DNA of 43,790 nucleotides, taken from NCBI GenBank assembly GCA_000729835.1, contig JFHB01000238.1:1-43790 (forward strand), written 5' to 3'. The position numbers and the translations under genes are program-made. Positions within the stretch are counted from its first letter, which is position 1; each line of letters begins with the position of its first letter. This document shows positions 12,560-25,600 of the stretch, piece after piece. The DNA is from Atkinsonella hypoxylon. Taxonomy: Eukaryota; Ascomycota; Sordariomycetes; Hypocreales; Clavicipitaceae. The notes under the pieces are model-generated. The model saw only the letters and a program-made list of their open reading frames with translations, did no database searches and was not told where the DNA came from.

Positions 12560-12790
12560 TTTTGCCTTTTTTGATTTTTTTGATTTTATTTTATATTTTA
12601 TTTTTATAATTCCGAAAAGGCTCCAACGCGGCAACTGACAGGGTTATCCACCAATAAAAACTCTAAGGAACTATTGACCTCTATAGTCTTAAGTCACACT
12701 ATAACAGAAGTGCCTGCAATTATCTGAATTGCGAAAAAGCACATCGCAATTAACCTAATTTTCATAAGGGTATATAGTTGAAATGAGATA
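12560..12790. repeat. AT-rich block, possible decayed element
   Basis: Begins with T-rich low-complexity sequence (12565-12615) and continues as AT- and TA-rich DNA with no coding frame, against a flanking composition near 50 percent GC. This resembles a short repeat relic altered by point mutation, but no terminal repeats or transposase fragments are visible, so the origin is inferred from composition only. Confidence 0.35.
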
Positions 12791-15700
12791 CAAGAGCTAG
12801 TGGAGCAGTGAGAAGATCTCCAGCAGCTGTATTCCAGTATTCGATAATATGAAGTTGAAAGTTAAGAGTATGGCCCTGCAAGACATCGCGATAGTTGTAC
12901 CTAAGGTGCTGCTGGAATCGTTGCTGCCACTCTCTTATTGCCAGTACTACCCAAAAACTCGTCAAGTGGAGTTTTAGCGTGAAATGTGTTGGAAGACTAC
13001 TAATAAAGGCCACTCGAGGTCAGGCGCCCGAGCCAGGGGGTTGTGGGGATATATCTCTTTTCTATCTCCAGCTTCCCACCGTCAGCGGGCTGATGGAACT
13101 CAATTTTGAGGGTACGTGGGCTGGAAAGAGGACCATAGGTGCCATTGAACCATATTGGCCGCAAGAAACCTTGGCTTACAGAGAATGCCCTATTGCTAAC
13201 TTTCGTGCACTACGGTTCCTATGGTGCGAACAGGGACGCTCTGTTCGTCCAAAGTACAGCACTATACGCTCGCCATTACGTACATGTAGATACCCCAGAA
13301 TATTTCGTTCTCATTTTTGATCAATGCGCGTACAGAACATGTGAAAGAGTCAGGACCAGGACACTCTTCCCCTACGATAAGTGACGGGGGCGTGGGCCGG
13401 GTTGCCCAGTACTGGGCCGTCCCTAATCGAGATTAGCTCTCAATTAATCCTAAGTAATGTCATTGGCTATCCTCTCTAGAAGGAAAAAAAAAAGGGGTGA
13501 AAGAGAGAGAGGGGGGGGGGGTTTGTTGAAGTACCAAATCATGTCCCCATCTTGTCGAATCGAAACGCAACGAGTGATCCAAACTGCATTTGGTGACGGG
13601 AGAAGCCGTGTAGAGACATGTTTTTGCCACAGTCGGCAACTTCTTTTTCAATTCTGATAATCTTATCGACTCAATATGACCGTGGCATGTTCCTGCTAAC
13701 CATTGCGGTTACGAGACGGAGTTACTCAGGAAACAATAGACTCATCGGCCGTTCTGTAGGCACGTTGTACGAAATAGAACGTATTGATTCGTTTCCGTTT
13801 GGTACAGTTTCAAAGTTAAACTACAGATGAAACCGCATTCGATCTTTGGCGTGCGTCGGGGCATTTCCAACATTCCAGATTGGGAAGCTGGCACAGATGG
13901 CTGTGCCACGTCCCTGCGTGAGGCTGAAGCCATGGCTCCTCGTTGGTTGGATGTATGCTCCAATGCCAGACAAGGCTTAGTTTGTCTCCGGCTGCTCCTT
14001 CCGGGCTGGCTTTTGACAGGATGAACTTTGCGTGCACCGAAGCGGAGACGGGAAATGTCTTGACTACCGAGGCAGTTGATCGTGCTACGTTTATCATCTC
14101 CGTTTCTTGCATTGATAACCGGCTTCTTTCATGGCGCAAGGTGATGGCGCAATTCCATTATTCTGCGGCAGTGGCCAGATGTCTGACATGAAAAGGTAAA
14201 GACTTCGTCGAGAAGTCGCTACTCACTTCCTATGAGGTTAGGTAGACAGCCAAGTTCACTGGATTTATCCACACATTTATTCAACATTGTCCATATGCAA
14301 CCGAGCGTGCTGTGAAGCGCCCGGGGGAAAAGTTCGCCCGGATGGAGATTCAGGGATGACGCCGCCCCCGGAATTACCGAACACAGCTAGACCAGGACAT
14401 GCCAAATGCCAACAGGCACCAGTTTGACGCATTTTGGGATCTGAAGTAACTACTCCATACTTTCTTTGTACTGGCTAAACGCAAATGGCTTGAGGGTGGG
14501 GCCGAAACATGCGCAAAGACAGACACCGCCGGTTTTCCAGCTGACTCATTAGGCTGGTCCTAAGCTTGGGTACCTAGGTAGGTAGGTATGTAGTTACTCC
14601 ATAGTTACTCCGTGCAGACGTGCCATCATGTGCTCGGTCAGGGAACGGGACTTGGGCGGATTGCTCGTCAGACTACTCCGTACGGAAGGAATATCGAGTG
14701 AATAAAGCACCACCAGAGACATCGCGTCTCGGTGTATAATCCCTTTGAGCAACTGGACACTTGCAGGGAATGTGGCCAATCAGGACAGTAAGGGTCCGCG
14801 TGCACTTTGAATGGATAGTAAAACTAGGCTGTGATAAAAGTAGCAGTATAACTAATCCGTAACTCGCTCGCTAATACCAAACATATCGTAGCCACGCCTC
14901 ACCTTGACGGAGGTGCCTAGGAGGTATGTAGCTACCTAAGTAGCTTGTACCGTTAAAGTGGGGCGGACGACGAGCTCGCGCCCCTGACACTGCAAGGGGA
15001 TTGGTGCATGAACTCTACGCCTAGGTACGCACTACGCACTACGCGCTACTCGTATACCACCCTCCAGAATTCGTCTTTCTCACCGAGAGCCGACGCGGCC
15101 AAGTCTGGTTCGTGGCTTGTCGCCTCGAGCCAGGGCCTTCGTTCTCATTTAATATGGCACATGGCCTCTCTGGGGAACAGCAAGTCTGGAGTTTGGGGGA
15201 AATTCGGGGGGAGTCCCCATAATTAATAGAATCAATGTAGCAATAAGACGACGCAGCCTACATTTACATACAGGAATGAACAAACTAGTTCTGAGCATCA
15301 ATGTGAAGTGATGCGCGGGCATGCCAATTACTCTTGCCATACAGGTGAGGCTGGCAAGCGCCATCAGACGAGACCCAGACACCGGTTTTGTGAGGGTATA
15401 TTCCGTACTTGGTACATAACAGGGCTGTCAAGTAGCCCAATGCCTCGCAGATCATGAACATTGATTGGTAACTAGAAGCATGCCTTGAAAGCGAGGCTTG
15501 TCCCGTGTGGCGTAATGCAGGTACTGGTAGATAGCGTCCATAAAAAAAAGGGGAAAACAAGAGAACCTAGACACCGTAAAAAAAAGAAAAAAAAGAAAAA
15601 AAGATTGATACCACTCCCTAAAGGAGGACTAAGAATCTCAAAAGAGCAAACAAGAGCAAAGTAATAAAGGGGAGGCGCCAACCGGAGTGCCGGGGAAGCA

Positions 15701-17300
15701 TCCCATCAGGCAGTTTGGGGGCGACAAAACCGCGACATGGCAAACAACGAAACACCCCCCCTGGCTTGTCGCAGTCGGGAAGGCGTACCAAGTGTTGAAT
15801 TGAACAGCCAGTGAGCGTGCTGTATTCCCCATGCCTCTCTTTACTTTGGGTAAGAATACCTTGCTAGGACGCCCAGGATCCTGGCCGGGAGAACAAATGT
15901 CTTATATCTGCTGGGACTGGGAGCACAACTTGTGACTGAAACCTGCATAGGCAAGGCTCAGTGCCGCGGCGTCTCATAAACCCGATTGCGAGATTGAAGG
16001 CTTCGCCTAAACTCTACGAAAAAAAAAAAAAAAAAAAAGGTGACTTTTGGTAGATGAGGTGAGCTCAGATGTCTTGTGGTCATATTCAGGGGGTGATGGA
16101 CTTTGTCGTCACAGAACAATAGAGGCAGTCGCAAGTCGTTATGAGCACGCAGGCCTAAGATGATGGGATATCGCGAGACAGCGAATCAGGACACCTGACT
16201 GAAAGTCCCCGACTAGGTGGCAGCCAGCAATAAGTGCGCATTAAGTCTCATAGAGAAATTGACTCTCACTTCGACAACTCGCGTGCTAACTTGACGACTG
16301 CATTAACTATGCTATGCGACTAACAGGAAAGATCCTTGCGAGATGAAAAACAGGTCAATCGGTTTCAGCCCCACTTGTTATGGGCACGGAGACTTGGTTT
16401 TTCAAGAAACGGGGGTTTAAAGGCTTGTGATGTATGATAATTTCAATGTTCTCTCCGCTCTCGGACTCGTCAGGACGGAGAGAACAAAGATTTTACTTTA
16501 CGTACGGACTCGGGGAGAGCTTTCTGGACGATGGGCGTGCCATTCCGCAACAGCATGTGTCAACTCCACAGAGCACTTTCGCGGGACCTTGTTGCATGGG
16601 GTGGGTGAAATGGCGCTCTCGCAGGTACCACCAGCTCCAGCACCAGCACCAGCTTCGTTCAATGGCATTGCGGCTGCTCGTTGACATAATGAGAGGGCGA
16701 GCTGGCGAGCTGGCTTGCTCATCGTTGCCAACCAAACTCTCCTTTGCTGCGGGTTCTTCACTGCTCGTCCAATTCTCACGTTCCACACGAGTCGTGCCGA
16801 GGCCGAGAAGAAGCAGTCCGCTTGTTGTCCAAGGTCTATGAAAGCAATAGCCATGTCGCGATCGGCACCTGCGATGGCCGTTGATCATTTCTTTGTACGT
16901 CGTGACACTTCCAAAGGCTCTCCGTGTCCTCTCAAAGGTCAAAGGTGGCAGGTTGCCATGTAAATCTCTTTGGATTCCAAGACTTTTGACCACTCAAACG
17001 AGTGAAACTCCTAGCAGGAGAGCCAATTACTCTGGCAAGTCTCGACACACGAATGCTGCGCCCGACGCCATGCTTCTCTCCCAGTAGATAGTGGAGAGGC
17101 AGACGGAGCAGAAAGGCGGGCTGAGGGGAATGCATATTCGGACTGGATACAAGAAAGACTAGACAGACGTACACACAAAAAAAATACAAAAAAAATTAAC
17201 ATAGAACAAAACAAAACAAAACAAAACAAAATTAAAAACAAACCCTCGGGCGAGTTTGCTCTTGTCCTCGGACTAGTCGCCGCCGTTCCACATGTGCACC

Positions 17301-18376
17301 ATCAAGGTCACCGCCTCGCTCTCACCGTCGCTCACCTTATTAGCCTTCACTGTTATTGCACCCGAATGAGCCCAGGGCAAGAACAGACAGGCACCAAAAG
17401 ATGGCGCCAGGATGATGCATGTTGGCCTCCGTTGGCTGGGGCAAGATGGGAAGGGTGGCCGCATGCGTCTCTCGCCCTTGGGCGTATCGGCAGAGTGGCC
17501 CCCCGGGTCGCTGCCCCAGCCGGTCCCAGTCAAGCCAATGAATGACTGACCCCAACGAGGCAAGGCTGCTGGGGTGCGGGAGTGCGTGGATGAGAACATC
17601 GAACATCGAAATCTGCCTCAGTTTGCTCAGTACTTCCCCCATCAGTCGCTGCGGGCTGTGGGGGGTGGTGACAGCAGCACAGGGGTGTGTCATCCCCGCC
17701 CGCCTGAAGGCCGGTCTGAGGGAGGTACACCACTATACACTACTCCGTAGCTCTTGACCACTTGAGTCGCCAGAGGCGGCCCCGGAAAGTCATTCCCACT
17801 GCGGAGTACCACCTCCAGATATGCTGCCATCCCTCCCCCCGTCAAGGTCCACCCACTGTCGCCCACTTGTGCCTACCTGCGTCGCTCCAGTCTCTGCAAC
17901 CTGACGCTGACGCGGCGGCCAGCGACTGCCTGACAGGCGGCTACAGTGCTTCACGCCCCCTCCGACAACTCCCAGGTGGCGGGCGCCTCTGTTTTACCGC
18001 CCTGTGCGGCTTCCTAGCGCACGATTCCGCCTCATCAGAAGACGGTGCTGGCGTGCTTGTACACCCTCGACAAGCCCGCACGCGCACACCTTTGTCGTTC
18101 CGGTTAAGCCCGCCCTTTATAACTATTCTCTTCCCCTCGTCCCCTCCCCTCCAAAAAGATTTTCCCGTTTCTTCCCACCCCAAACACAGCATTTACTACA
18201 CCATACTTTTCTTCACAAACGATCGACTCGACCAGAAGTCACATCCTCATACTTGCAAGCCAAGTCTGGACACTTTTGGTTACTACTGCTGCAAACCAGA
18301 AACTTTTTTCCAGCAACTCGTCCACTCTTTCGATATACAGAGAAACTTTGCCCTCCCTTGTCCTGCCCCGGATCAC
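17301..18376 (+). promoter_or_regulatory. cre1 promoter and 5' leader
   Basis: The region upstream of the cre1 ATG has several matches to the CreA-binding consensus SYGGRG: CTGGGG at 17436-17441 and 17569-17574, GTGGGG at 17658-17663, and complementary-strand matches near 17500, 17694 and 17780. CreA/Cre1 genes are known to be autoregulated. An exact TACTCCGTA lies at 17741-17749. The last upstream ATG is at 17821, leaving about 550 bases with no ATG before the real start. A pyrimidine-rich stretch at 18125-18180 resembles the CT-rich region often seen just before fungal transcription start sites. Confidence 0.6.
18116..18122 (+). promoter_or_regulatory. TATA-like box of cre1
   Basis: TTTATAA, followed immediately by a long CT-rich stretch to about 18180 and then CACAGCATTTAC. 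If this is the core promoter, transcription would start near 18180-18200 and give a leader of about 180 nt. Assigned by position and motif only. Confidence 0.4.
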
Positions 18377-19624
18377 ATGCAACGGTCAACGTCGGCAGCT
18401 GACTTCACCAAGTTGCTGAATCCTTTGGCTCAAACTGACTTTAACAACTCGAAACACCAACAGGTTGTTGACGCTGCAATGGCAGGCGCCTCAGTCACCG
18501 TAATCAAGCCCAACGGACCTCTTCCTGGCGCTCAGGCCCCGGAGACGACAAACGAACTTCCTCGCCCGTACAAATGTCCCTTATGTGACAAGGCGTTTCA
18601 CCGTCTCGAACACCAAACTCGACATATCCGTACGCACACGGGCGAGAAGCCACACGCTTGCCAGTTTCCTGGCTGCAGCAAAAAGTTTTCACGCTCCGAT
18701 GAACTGACCCGACACTCGAGAATTCACAACAACCCGAACTCGCGTCGTGGTAACAAGGGTCAGCACCATCAGCAACAGCATCATCACCACCATCACCACC
18801 ACCATCAGGGTTTGCCTCCTCACATGCATCCCGACGGAATGATGGCTCCTCCTCCAGCACCTAAGACGATTCAGTCGGCACCGACCTCTGCCTTGGCTTC
18901 GCCCAATGTGTCACCACCGCATTCTTACACCTCCTTCGCCCAGCATTCTCAACACAACATTCACCCCTACAGTCGCAGCGGTGATATCTCCATGCTCGCC
19001 AAGGCTGCAACTCAAATCGAGTACGAGACTCATGCCGCACCTACCAGCCACGGCTCTCGCCATTTCTACGGTCATGGCACCCACATCTCTCGTGGCCTCT
19101 CGAATGGACTGTCTTCTTATCACATGGCCAGGTCCCATTTTAACGATGACCACGACGATCATTATAGCGGCGCAATGCGTCATGCCAAGCGGTCAAGGCC
19201 CAACTCTCCCAACTCGACCGCGCCTTCGTCGCCCACCTTTTCTCATGACTCTTTGTCCCCAACTCCGGACCACACTCCGATTGCAACTCCCGCGCACTCT
19301 CCTCGCCTCCGTCCATTTTCGGGATATGAGCTGCCGAGCATCAGAAATCTCTCTCTCGCGCACAATACTACACCTGCATTAGCACCCATGGAGCCCCATT
19401 TGGATGCCCCTCAATTTCCTCCTCAGTTGAATGCTCCTCGCAGCAACGGCATGTCATTAACAGCCATTATCAGCCGACCTGATAGTGCTCAGCGTAAACT
19501 TCCTGTTCCGCAAGTACCCAAGGTGGCTGTGCAGGATCTCTTGGCAGAGAGCGGTTACAACAACAGCGGTAGGAGTTCTGCCGCCGGAAGTATTGCGGGG
19601 GGCGATCTCATGGACAGAGCTTAG
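18377..19624 (+). CDS. cre1: CRE1/CreA carbon catabolite repressor
   Basis: Single exon, 415 aa. ATG at 18377 (MQRSTSAADFTKLLNP) matches the usual N-terminus of this family and is the only in-frame Met in a frame that stays open about 600 bases upstream. Two C2H2 zinc fingers (C67, C70, H83, H87 and C95, C100, H113, H117) carry the classic RLEHQTRHIRTHTGEKPHAC and FSRSDELTRHSRIH sequences that bind SYGGRG sites. Next come a Gln/His tract (about 130-143, nine His in a row), a Ser/Pro-rich acidic region with NDDHDDHYSG and KRSRPNSPNS, the conserved GYELPSIRNLSL motif (from 316) and the C-terminal repression region around LTAIISRPDSAQRKLP (361-390). It represses genes for alternative carbon use and plant-wall degradation when glucose is present. 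Length and motifs fit an intact gene. Confidence 0.97.
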   Translation: MQRSTSAADFTKLLNPLAQTDFNNSKHQQVVDAAMAGASVTVIKPNGPLPGAQAPETTNELPRPYKCPLCDKAFHRLEHQTRHIRTHTGEKPHACQFPGCSKKFSRSDELTRHSRIHNNPNSRRGNKGQHHQQQHHHHHHHHHQGLPPHMHPDGMMAPPPAPKTIQSAPTSALASPNVSPPHSYTSFAQHSQHNIHPYSRSGDISMLAKAATQIEYETHAAPTSHGSRHFYGHGTHISRGLSNGLSSYHMARSHFNDDHDDHYSGAMRHAKRSRPNSPNSTAPSSPTFSHDSLSPTPDHTPIATPAHSPRLRPFSGYELPSIRNLSLAHNTTPALAPMEPHLDAPQFPPQLNAPRSNGMSLTAIISRPDSAQRKLPVPQVPKVAVQDLLAESGYNNSGRSSAAGSIAGGDLMDRA

Positions 19625-22600
19625 AATGCTCCGTTCAATCGTAATCTGTACGACGTGATGACTTTAGGATATAGAGGTATAGACAGAGTTGGCGTTCATG
19701 GTTTTCATACATTCCGGGCTTGAGTGTCCTGGCAACATGTTAGGAAGATTTGGCCTTTTTGCTCTTATTCTCATGTTTCCGTTCTTTTTATGTTTTTTTT
19801 TTTCTTTGCTCCGGAAATCGCTTTTTAATTATGGACAGCAAAAAGGACGGATTGATTGACATAGACATCACCACTTTTCAAATCCAGGCAGATTCTCACT
19901 CATATCGAGACTATAGTTGGATCGTAATGGTAGTCACCAGGGCTATCTGAGAGTCCAGGACAGGAAAATAGCTCAGGGAGCAGTAGAGAACGTACCCAGA
20001 ACTTTGGCACGACCAGGAGACTCAAGAATCAATATAACTGGTTTCATTCCATTAAGTCGAATGTGTGTGCCCTTCCTACGACTTGCTGAATGTGACTTCT
20101 GTGAGCAGACAGGCGATTAATGGTGTGACCAGACGCATGTACCAGCTGGCAGCTGCGCAGTGGTAGGCCATAATTTCAAAAGAACGTATAGTTGGCTTAC
20201 GGTTTCCTAGTTTCGCTAGACGCTTCTCCACGCGTGCAAGGCACAAAAGTAGCCTGATTACTATAACCATCCTTCCCACACGGTTCTTTGTGTCAACTCC
20301 TAGCTTTTTGACAGTGAATCGAGACTAGCCACACAGCCTTTTAGCGGCCAATCGGGGAAGCTTATCACTGGAATGCAGCAAACAAAAAGAGGCTGTCTTT
20401 CATTCTTTATACGGAAATGGCTTGCTCTTACGCGACCGCCACGCAGACAAGTGCCTTGCGGCTTGGCTTGTTCATGGGGCTACAAGCTACGAGTCTTGAC
20501 CCCAGCTGCCTTTGACAGACTGCCACCAAGTCGTCTTTCCCTTGGATCATCAGGAGGTGTGAATACGTGCATTTCTTATGTGCGCTCAAGGTAGCCTATG
20601 GATCCATATACAATGCGTATATCAGAAATGAAATAGCGAGACTGCGGGAATAGCAGCTCCCCTGGAGTTGAGGTGTCACGTCGCACGACGGACGAGACTA
20701 ATTAAGCTGCTGCTGTCCATTTATAGAGTTTTTGAAATCCACCCTTGCTCGTTAAGTTGGGGATTTTTTTTTCTTTTTTTTTTTTTCCGCAGAATTCTTG
20801 TAAGCCTTCAAAGGGTTGATCGCGATGGCTTGCCAAGACGGCCCCGCAAGAGATGCTCGGACTTTTTCATCAGCACCACACACACCAAACTTGGTGTGTC
20901 GATTTGATGGACTCCAAGACCAGTGCTTCTTCACCGCTCTAGTAGTTAGAGAGATGACGAGGAGAGTGGCCCGGCTGCAGAGTTGACTGGTGGCAGGGTC
21001 AGCTTTCTGCAGATGCAGTCATGCACTTATTTATTTATTACAACAAACAGTAGATGCGCTAGCCGGCCAATCCTGCGACATGACAGTGTGCTGGTAGAAA
21101 GGACAGAAAAGGAACAATGTGCTCATTCACCATGGGAACAGCAGGGAGGGCATCGGACCACATCTGTTTTATGCTACGGCTAATCCTCGTTCGCTCTGAA
21201 CCTCGAGATGATCAAACACCGGGAAATCCGAAAGACTTTGAATCCTACCCGTTTCGTATGTGGAGATATGGCTGGCGGTGGAAGGTGGGGGGGCTTGATG
21301 GGTTGCATCATGGAGGACTATTCCGTAGAGAGACTAGTTAGAGACTCTCTCTGCATGGGGGGTTGACTGAGAGATTGACTGCTGCATAAAGTTGTTGGCG
21401 TCAGATCTCCTCAGGGCTGACTCCAAGGAAGAAGAAGAGCACAACAAGCCGGGACGGGTCAGAGGAAAAAAAAAAAAAAAAAAAACAACATACACACACA
21501 CACCAAAAAAAAAGAAAAATTCTGCTTCCACTATGTCCCGCTATTGTCTCCGCCTTCACCTGCCCCCGCGCCCCCGCGAGCCAAAGTCGTGATGCAAACG
21601 CGGGGAAGCGAAGTTATCGGCCCTTCGCCGTGAAATTGATTCGCGTCTCGGTATAGGCCTAGAGCACAAAAGTTTGTGAACTTGTACATCTTGGGGGTAA
21701 CGGGCTGTGTTGCAGGTTTTTTTTTTTTTGCGTTGTTTGCGCGGTATTGCACGGCGCACAAAATTTTTTTTTTTTTTTTCCCTTCTCTCTGTATGCTTCC
21801 CGACGACGACGGCCTTTGCAAGCGCCACGCCCTCGAACAAGGCAGGTGGGGTGGTAGCAGATTTGAGCTAGTCTGAGCTTACCGTTGCGCGGCGAGACGA
21901 GTGGAATACTACGCTTCGCTTCGCGGCGGCATCTGGCTACTGAAAGTCAAGGTCGACACACCATCGCCGGTGTTGTCGTCGGTCGTGTTTGCATTTTGCT
22001 GGTGTTCGCTTGATGGATCCGGGGTGCGGTAACTAGCTGGCAGACGGCAGCTGGCAATAGTTAGCACATCACACATTCTTTGCCTGATTTGATTGGTTAA
22101 GCTGACTTTGTGGGGGTGGGGTTAACTAGTTAACTAATGTGCTTGCGTGGAGGAATGACGGGAGTGCGAGTACGACGCAAGCATGCATATGCACACATGC
22201 ACACATGCACATGCACTCGCTGCACTCGCACTCGCACTCGCACTTGGGTTAACTATTCCGTAGTTGTTTATCTAATCGATGAGCGAGGCCGGAACGAAGC
22301 GATCTCGCGAGAACTAAACTGCCTGTCTGCCTTAACTAGTTAGGCACGCGTGTCCAGCCTTGCACTTTGGACCCTGGCCACGATGCCCGGCCACCATGTC
22401 TGATTGCACGCACGGCTCCGAATGTTCATTTTTAGCACACAAAATTGCTACGTGGCCGACATACAGCGAATACCTTACCTTTACGGCATCCCACGGTGGC
22501 CTCGGACCTGGAAATCGTCTGAGGGTGTTAACGGGGCGGAAGACTAGGTAAAGCAGAGGGCCACTTCCGATGCAGGTCGGCCACCTCGATTGCCGTCTTG

Positions 22601-25600
22601 CAACAACTCAATCACCGTCGCCGGATGATTCCATCGCACGTCGCGTCCTGAAGTCGCTGGAAGCCGACTCGCGCAATTCTATATGACTGTACGACAAGCA
22701 AAGCTCATGCAACCCCCAGTCGTGACGAGGAACGCCCAACAGGGACGGCTGAACCCATCACACACAAACTGAGAAGATCATGCCGGTCGTACTTTGCGGG
22801 AACACAAACGACATTGGTTCTTCGTAAAACTGCTCTCTATTTTCACAGCGCCGACGAATGCTGCCTGCCTGTCTGTGTGCACAATACGAGCTTGATGCAC
22901 AATCTGGCTTGTTACGGAGCACACGACTTCAACTGCCATGACGAAATCTCCATTGCCATGAGGGCTTGCAGCCCAGTGTTCTTCCAACTCTTGTAACTTG
23001 CTAAGCCGATAACCATCGACAACTTGAATAATACTTGCTGGGAGTTTGGACGTCAAACACTCGAATCATCTTCTCTCACCATACCAATTGCGCTTGCAAG
23101 GTGGTAGTGGTAGCTGTCCGTTCTTTACCATATAATGAATGTCCGGGTTCCATGTCATGCTCTCACCCTCATCCTTTGTGCTGTTGTTCCGTAGCCTCCG
23201 GAACGCCGGGAGACACTCCGCAACGCTGCTTACACTTCAGATATGAACTCATGACATTTGCTCTCTAGGCAGATTTCCCCGGTCATAACTGTTGAGTTCG
23301 GCACGCGCATGTTTTCAGCTTGAATGATGAGAAAGAGTCACTGCCAACATCCACAAAGTTCCGGGCATCCTGCCTCGTAGCTTCCGCAAGAACAATCGTC
23401 GGCCGTTTGTAGCGGAGAGCTCCCTGTACCTCGTACTCCAAGCAGCGTTTCGGTAGCACAACTCATTGCAGATATCGCGTAATGCCTGCTAACGAATGAA
23501 CCATTGGCCTTGCCGCGTTGCACTCGCCAAGGGGCAAAGAGCCACCGCTCGCCCACGGACGCCTCCACGCGCCATCACTACTCTGATTTGTTTGTTTGGG
23601 ATACATGGCGAATGCAGAGGCCTTCTTTACTGCTTTAGTCCGAGATCAGAGCTTGGGTATGGTGATAAAAATAAGGGGGGTGTTTTTACAACAAGAGACG
23701 GGTAATACACATCTACATGTTTCGGTTGTCGCTGAGTGTATATCCATCAGGACAATCACCGTTTGTCGCAGACCACTAAACAAAAAGGGAATGTGGAAAT
23801 ACCGATGGTGCGGCTGCTACTTGGCCGCTTGAAAATGATTCTCTCAACACCCGTTGTTCGACTGGCTTGGCCCCTGAAAATCTCAACACTCACCTCATTG
23901 ATCCCAATCTACCAGAAGAAGGTAATTGCCCCCGTTGCACAACCATCAATTGCAGGGTTGAACAGAAGTGCAGGGGCTTTTGATGCATGTCAGACAGGTT
24001 TCCCATGGGGTACTCCGGATCCTGCATATGGCCGGGATCGAATCGAACCTCGTCTACTCATCCCAGCTTTCCATTCTTGACGTCTCGCCCCAAAGTATGA
24101 ACAAAGAAGTCGAATGCGCCTCGCTTGCTTTACGCAGCCGCTCAAGGAAGGCTAAGCACCCACTCTGATGTCCAGTCAAGTAAGATAGAGCACGGCAGCA
24201 TCGGGACAGTTGATGTAGGAGAAAACGGGTAGACCATGAGGCGACAATAGATTCGATTCACCGCGGCGAAGACAAAGCCCACTGTTTCTGCGCTCAATGT
24301 CGACAACGGTGCAATCAACCATGTTCTAGTCGGGTTCGCCAGTCTTTCTGATGACAAGATGAAACGGCACGGTGCGAGTGAGCGGAGACTCGGTTAGTCA
24401 AATTGAATCCCAAAATGGGAACGTCATGAAGACCCTGCCGAAGCACAACCTTCTCAAGGGCAAGCGATTTACCAATCATTGATGAAGCCAGCTGCAACAG
24501 ACCGGCCGGATATCGCCTGCTCGAGATAAGGCATGCAATTCTTCTATAGTCTTCAACACACTATTTTCATGCAGTGACGGCTCGCTATTGAAATGTCGAT
24601 CTTACTGACTGTGATGCGGGCGGATACGACCTTCCTTTGGAGGGGATAGTGTTTTGGGTTCGGTTTGAATCATTACAAAGAGAAATGACATGCAGGAGCT
24701 TTATCCCCTCGGAAGATCTTATGAGCCAGACCCCGAGGCTCTGGTGACACCCTCTCGACCTTCTGTTGCGAGGAATGCATTTGCGTTTGGCAAGCAAGCT
24801 ACCTTCTACTTTCATGCTGGTCTAGTGTGTTGAAAGGCTTGGCTAAACTAAGTGATATTGGAAGAATGATACCCTTCTTCTTTCTTTCCTGTCTTCACAT
24901 TTTAGTGCAGTTTGGGGCTGTGGTTGCTTGGGGAAAGACCTTGGAATAGGTGTTTCGAAGCATATTGACCCTGGGTAAATATGTATCCCCCTGAACACAG
25001 TCCACATCATGCTTTTACATCTTGGCACATGAGGGGCACGTCCAAGTAGAGTAAAACAAACAGGTATGTCCCCATGCCGATCAAGCTTTTGGTAATGGTC
25101 GCATTGCAGATTCGGCTTACCGACAATATATTAGTGCCCTTTACTCAGCCAGCCATGTGTTACGTGTTTCATGGATTGGTACGGCACGGAGCGGCAGATC
25201 CCAACGAGACCGTGGAACTCTCATACCTTCCCCAGTCGCGCTGTCACAGGTTGGGGAAGCAAGTGTCTGCTTTGAGTGCTTGGGTATGACTGCAGGTCCC
25301 AGATCGCGGGGGCATATGGTGACCACCTCATCCCAGGGCATGTTGCTACCGGCGAGAATACACACACAGCGATTGCTCCACAGTCTCTAGCATTCATGCA
25401 CGCGGTCCCTTCTGAAAGCGCATTGCAGCGTGCTTCTTCGGAAGTCCTGCGGGACGATAAGCTTCGGCCGATCATGTCCCCGTGGAAGTTGGCAAGATGA
25501 GCTATATCCGGGAACCAAGATGCGGGCACCGAACTGTTCAAACCTTCTTGATGCTGCTGCGCACAAACTGACTGGAGGCTGAAAATAAATCCAAGTGACA

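Larger units (their letters stand above)
10071..17300. other. Gene-poor interval of about 7 kb
   Basis: No convincing protein-coding gene. The first few hundred bases are the promoter of the recombination gene starting at 10070. The rest holds microsatellites (10801-10979, 12258-12299), an AT-rich low-complexity block (12560-12790), TACCTA/TAGGTA-rich islands at 14571-14593 and 14915-14947, exact TACGGAGTA or TACTCCGTA 9-mers at 10256 and 14674, and homopolymer runs at 13503-13521 (G-rich) and 16020-16038 (A). Frames of 80-166 codons occur on both strands but are low-complexity or rich in Cys, Trp and Arg, as expected for non-coding DNA. Confidence 0.45.

Noticed and set aside
16493..16993. 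166-codon minus-strand frame
   Set aside because: High Cys/Trp/Arg content and CWCWSWWY low complexity arising from a CAGCAC-type repeat; an overlapping 118-codon frame is equally open.
17762..18376. 205-codon in-frame extension of cre1
   Set aside because: It has no ATG, is Pro/Ser/Cys-rich without domain character, and the family's normal N-terminus begins at 18377. Treated as leader and promoter.
24030..24060. tRNA-like B-box (GGTTCGATTCGATCC on the minus strand)
   Set aside because: The stem around the loop does not pair and no A-box or acceptor stem lies at the right distance.
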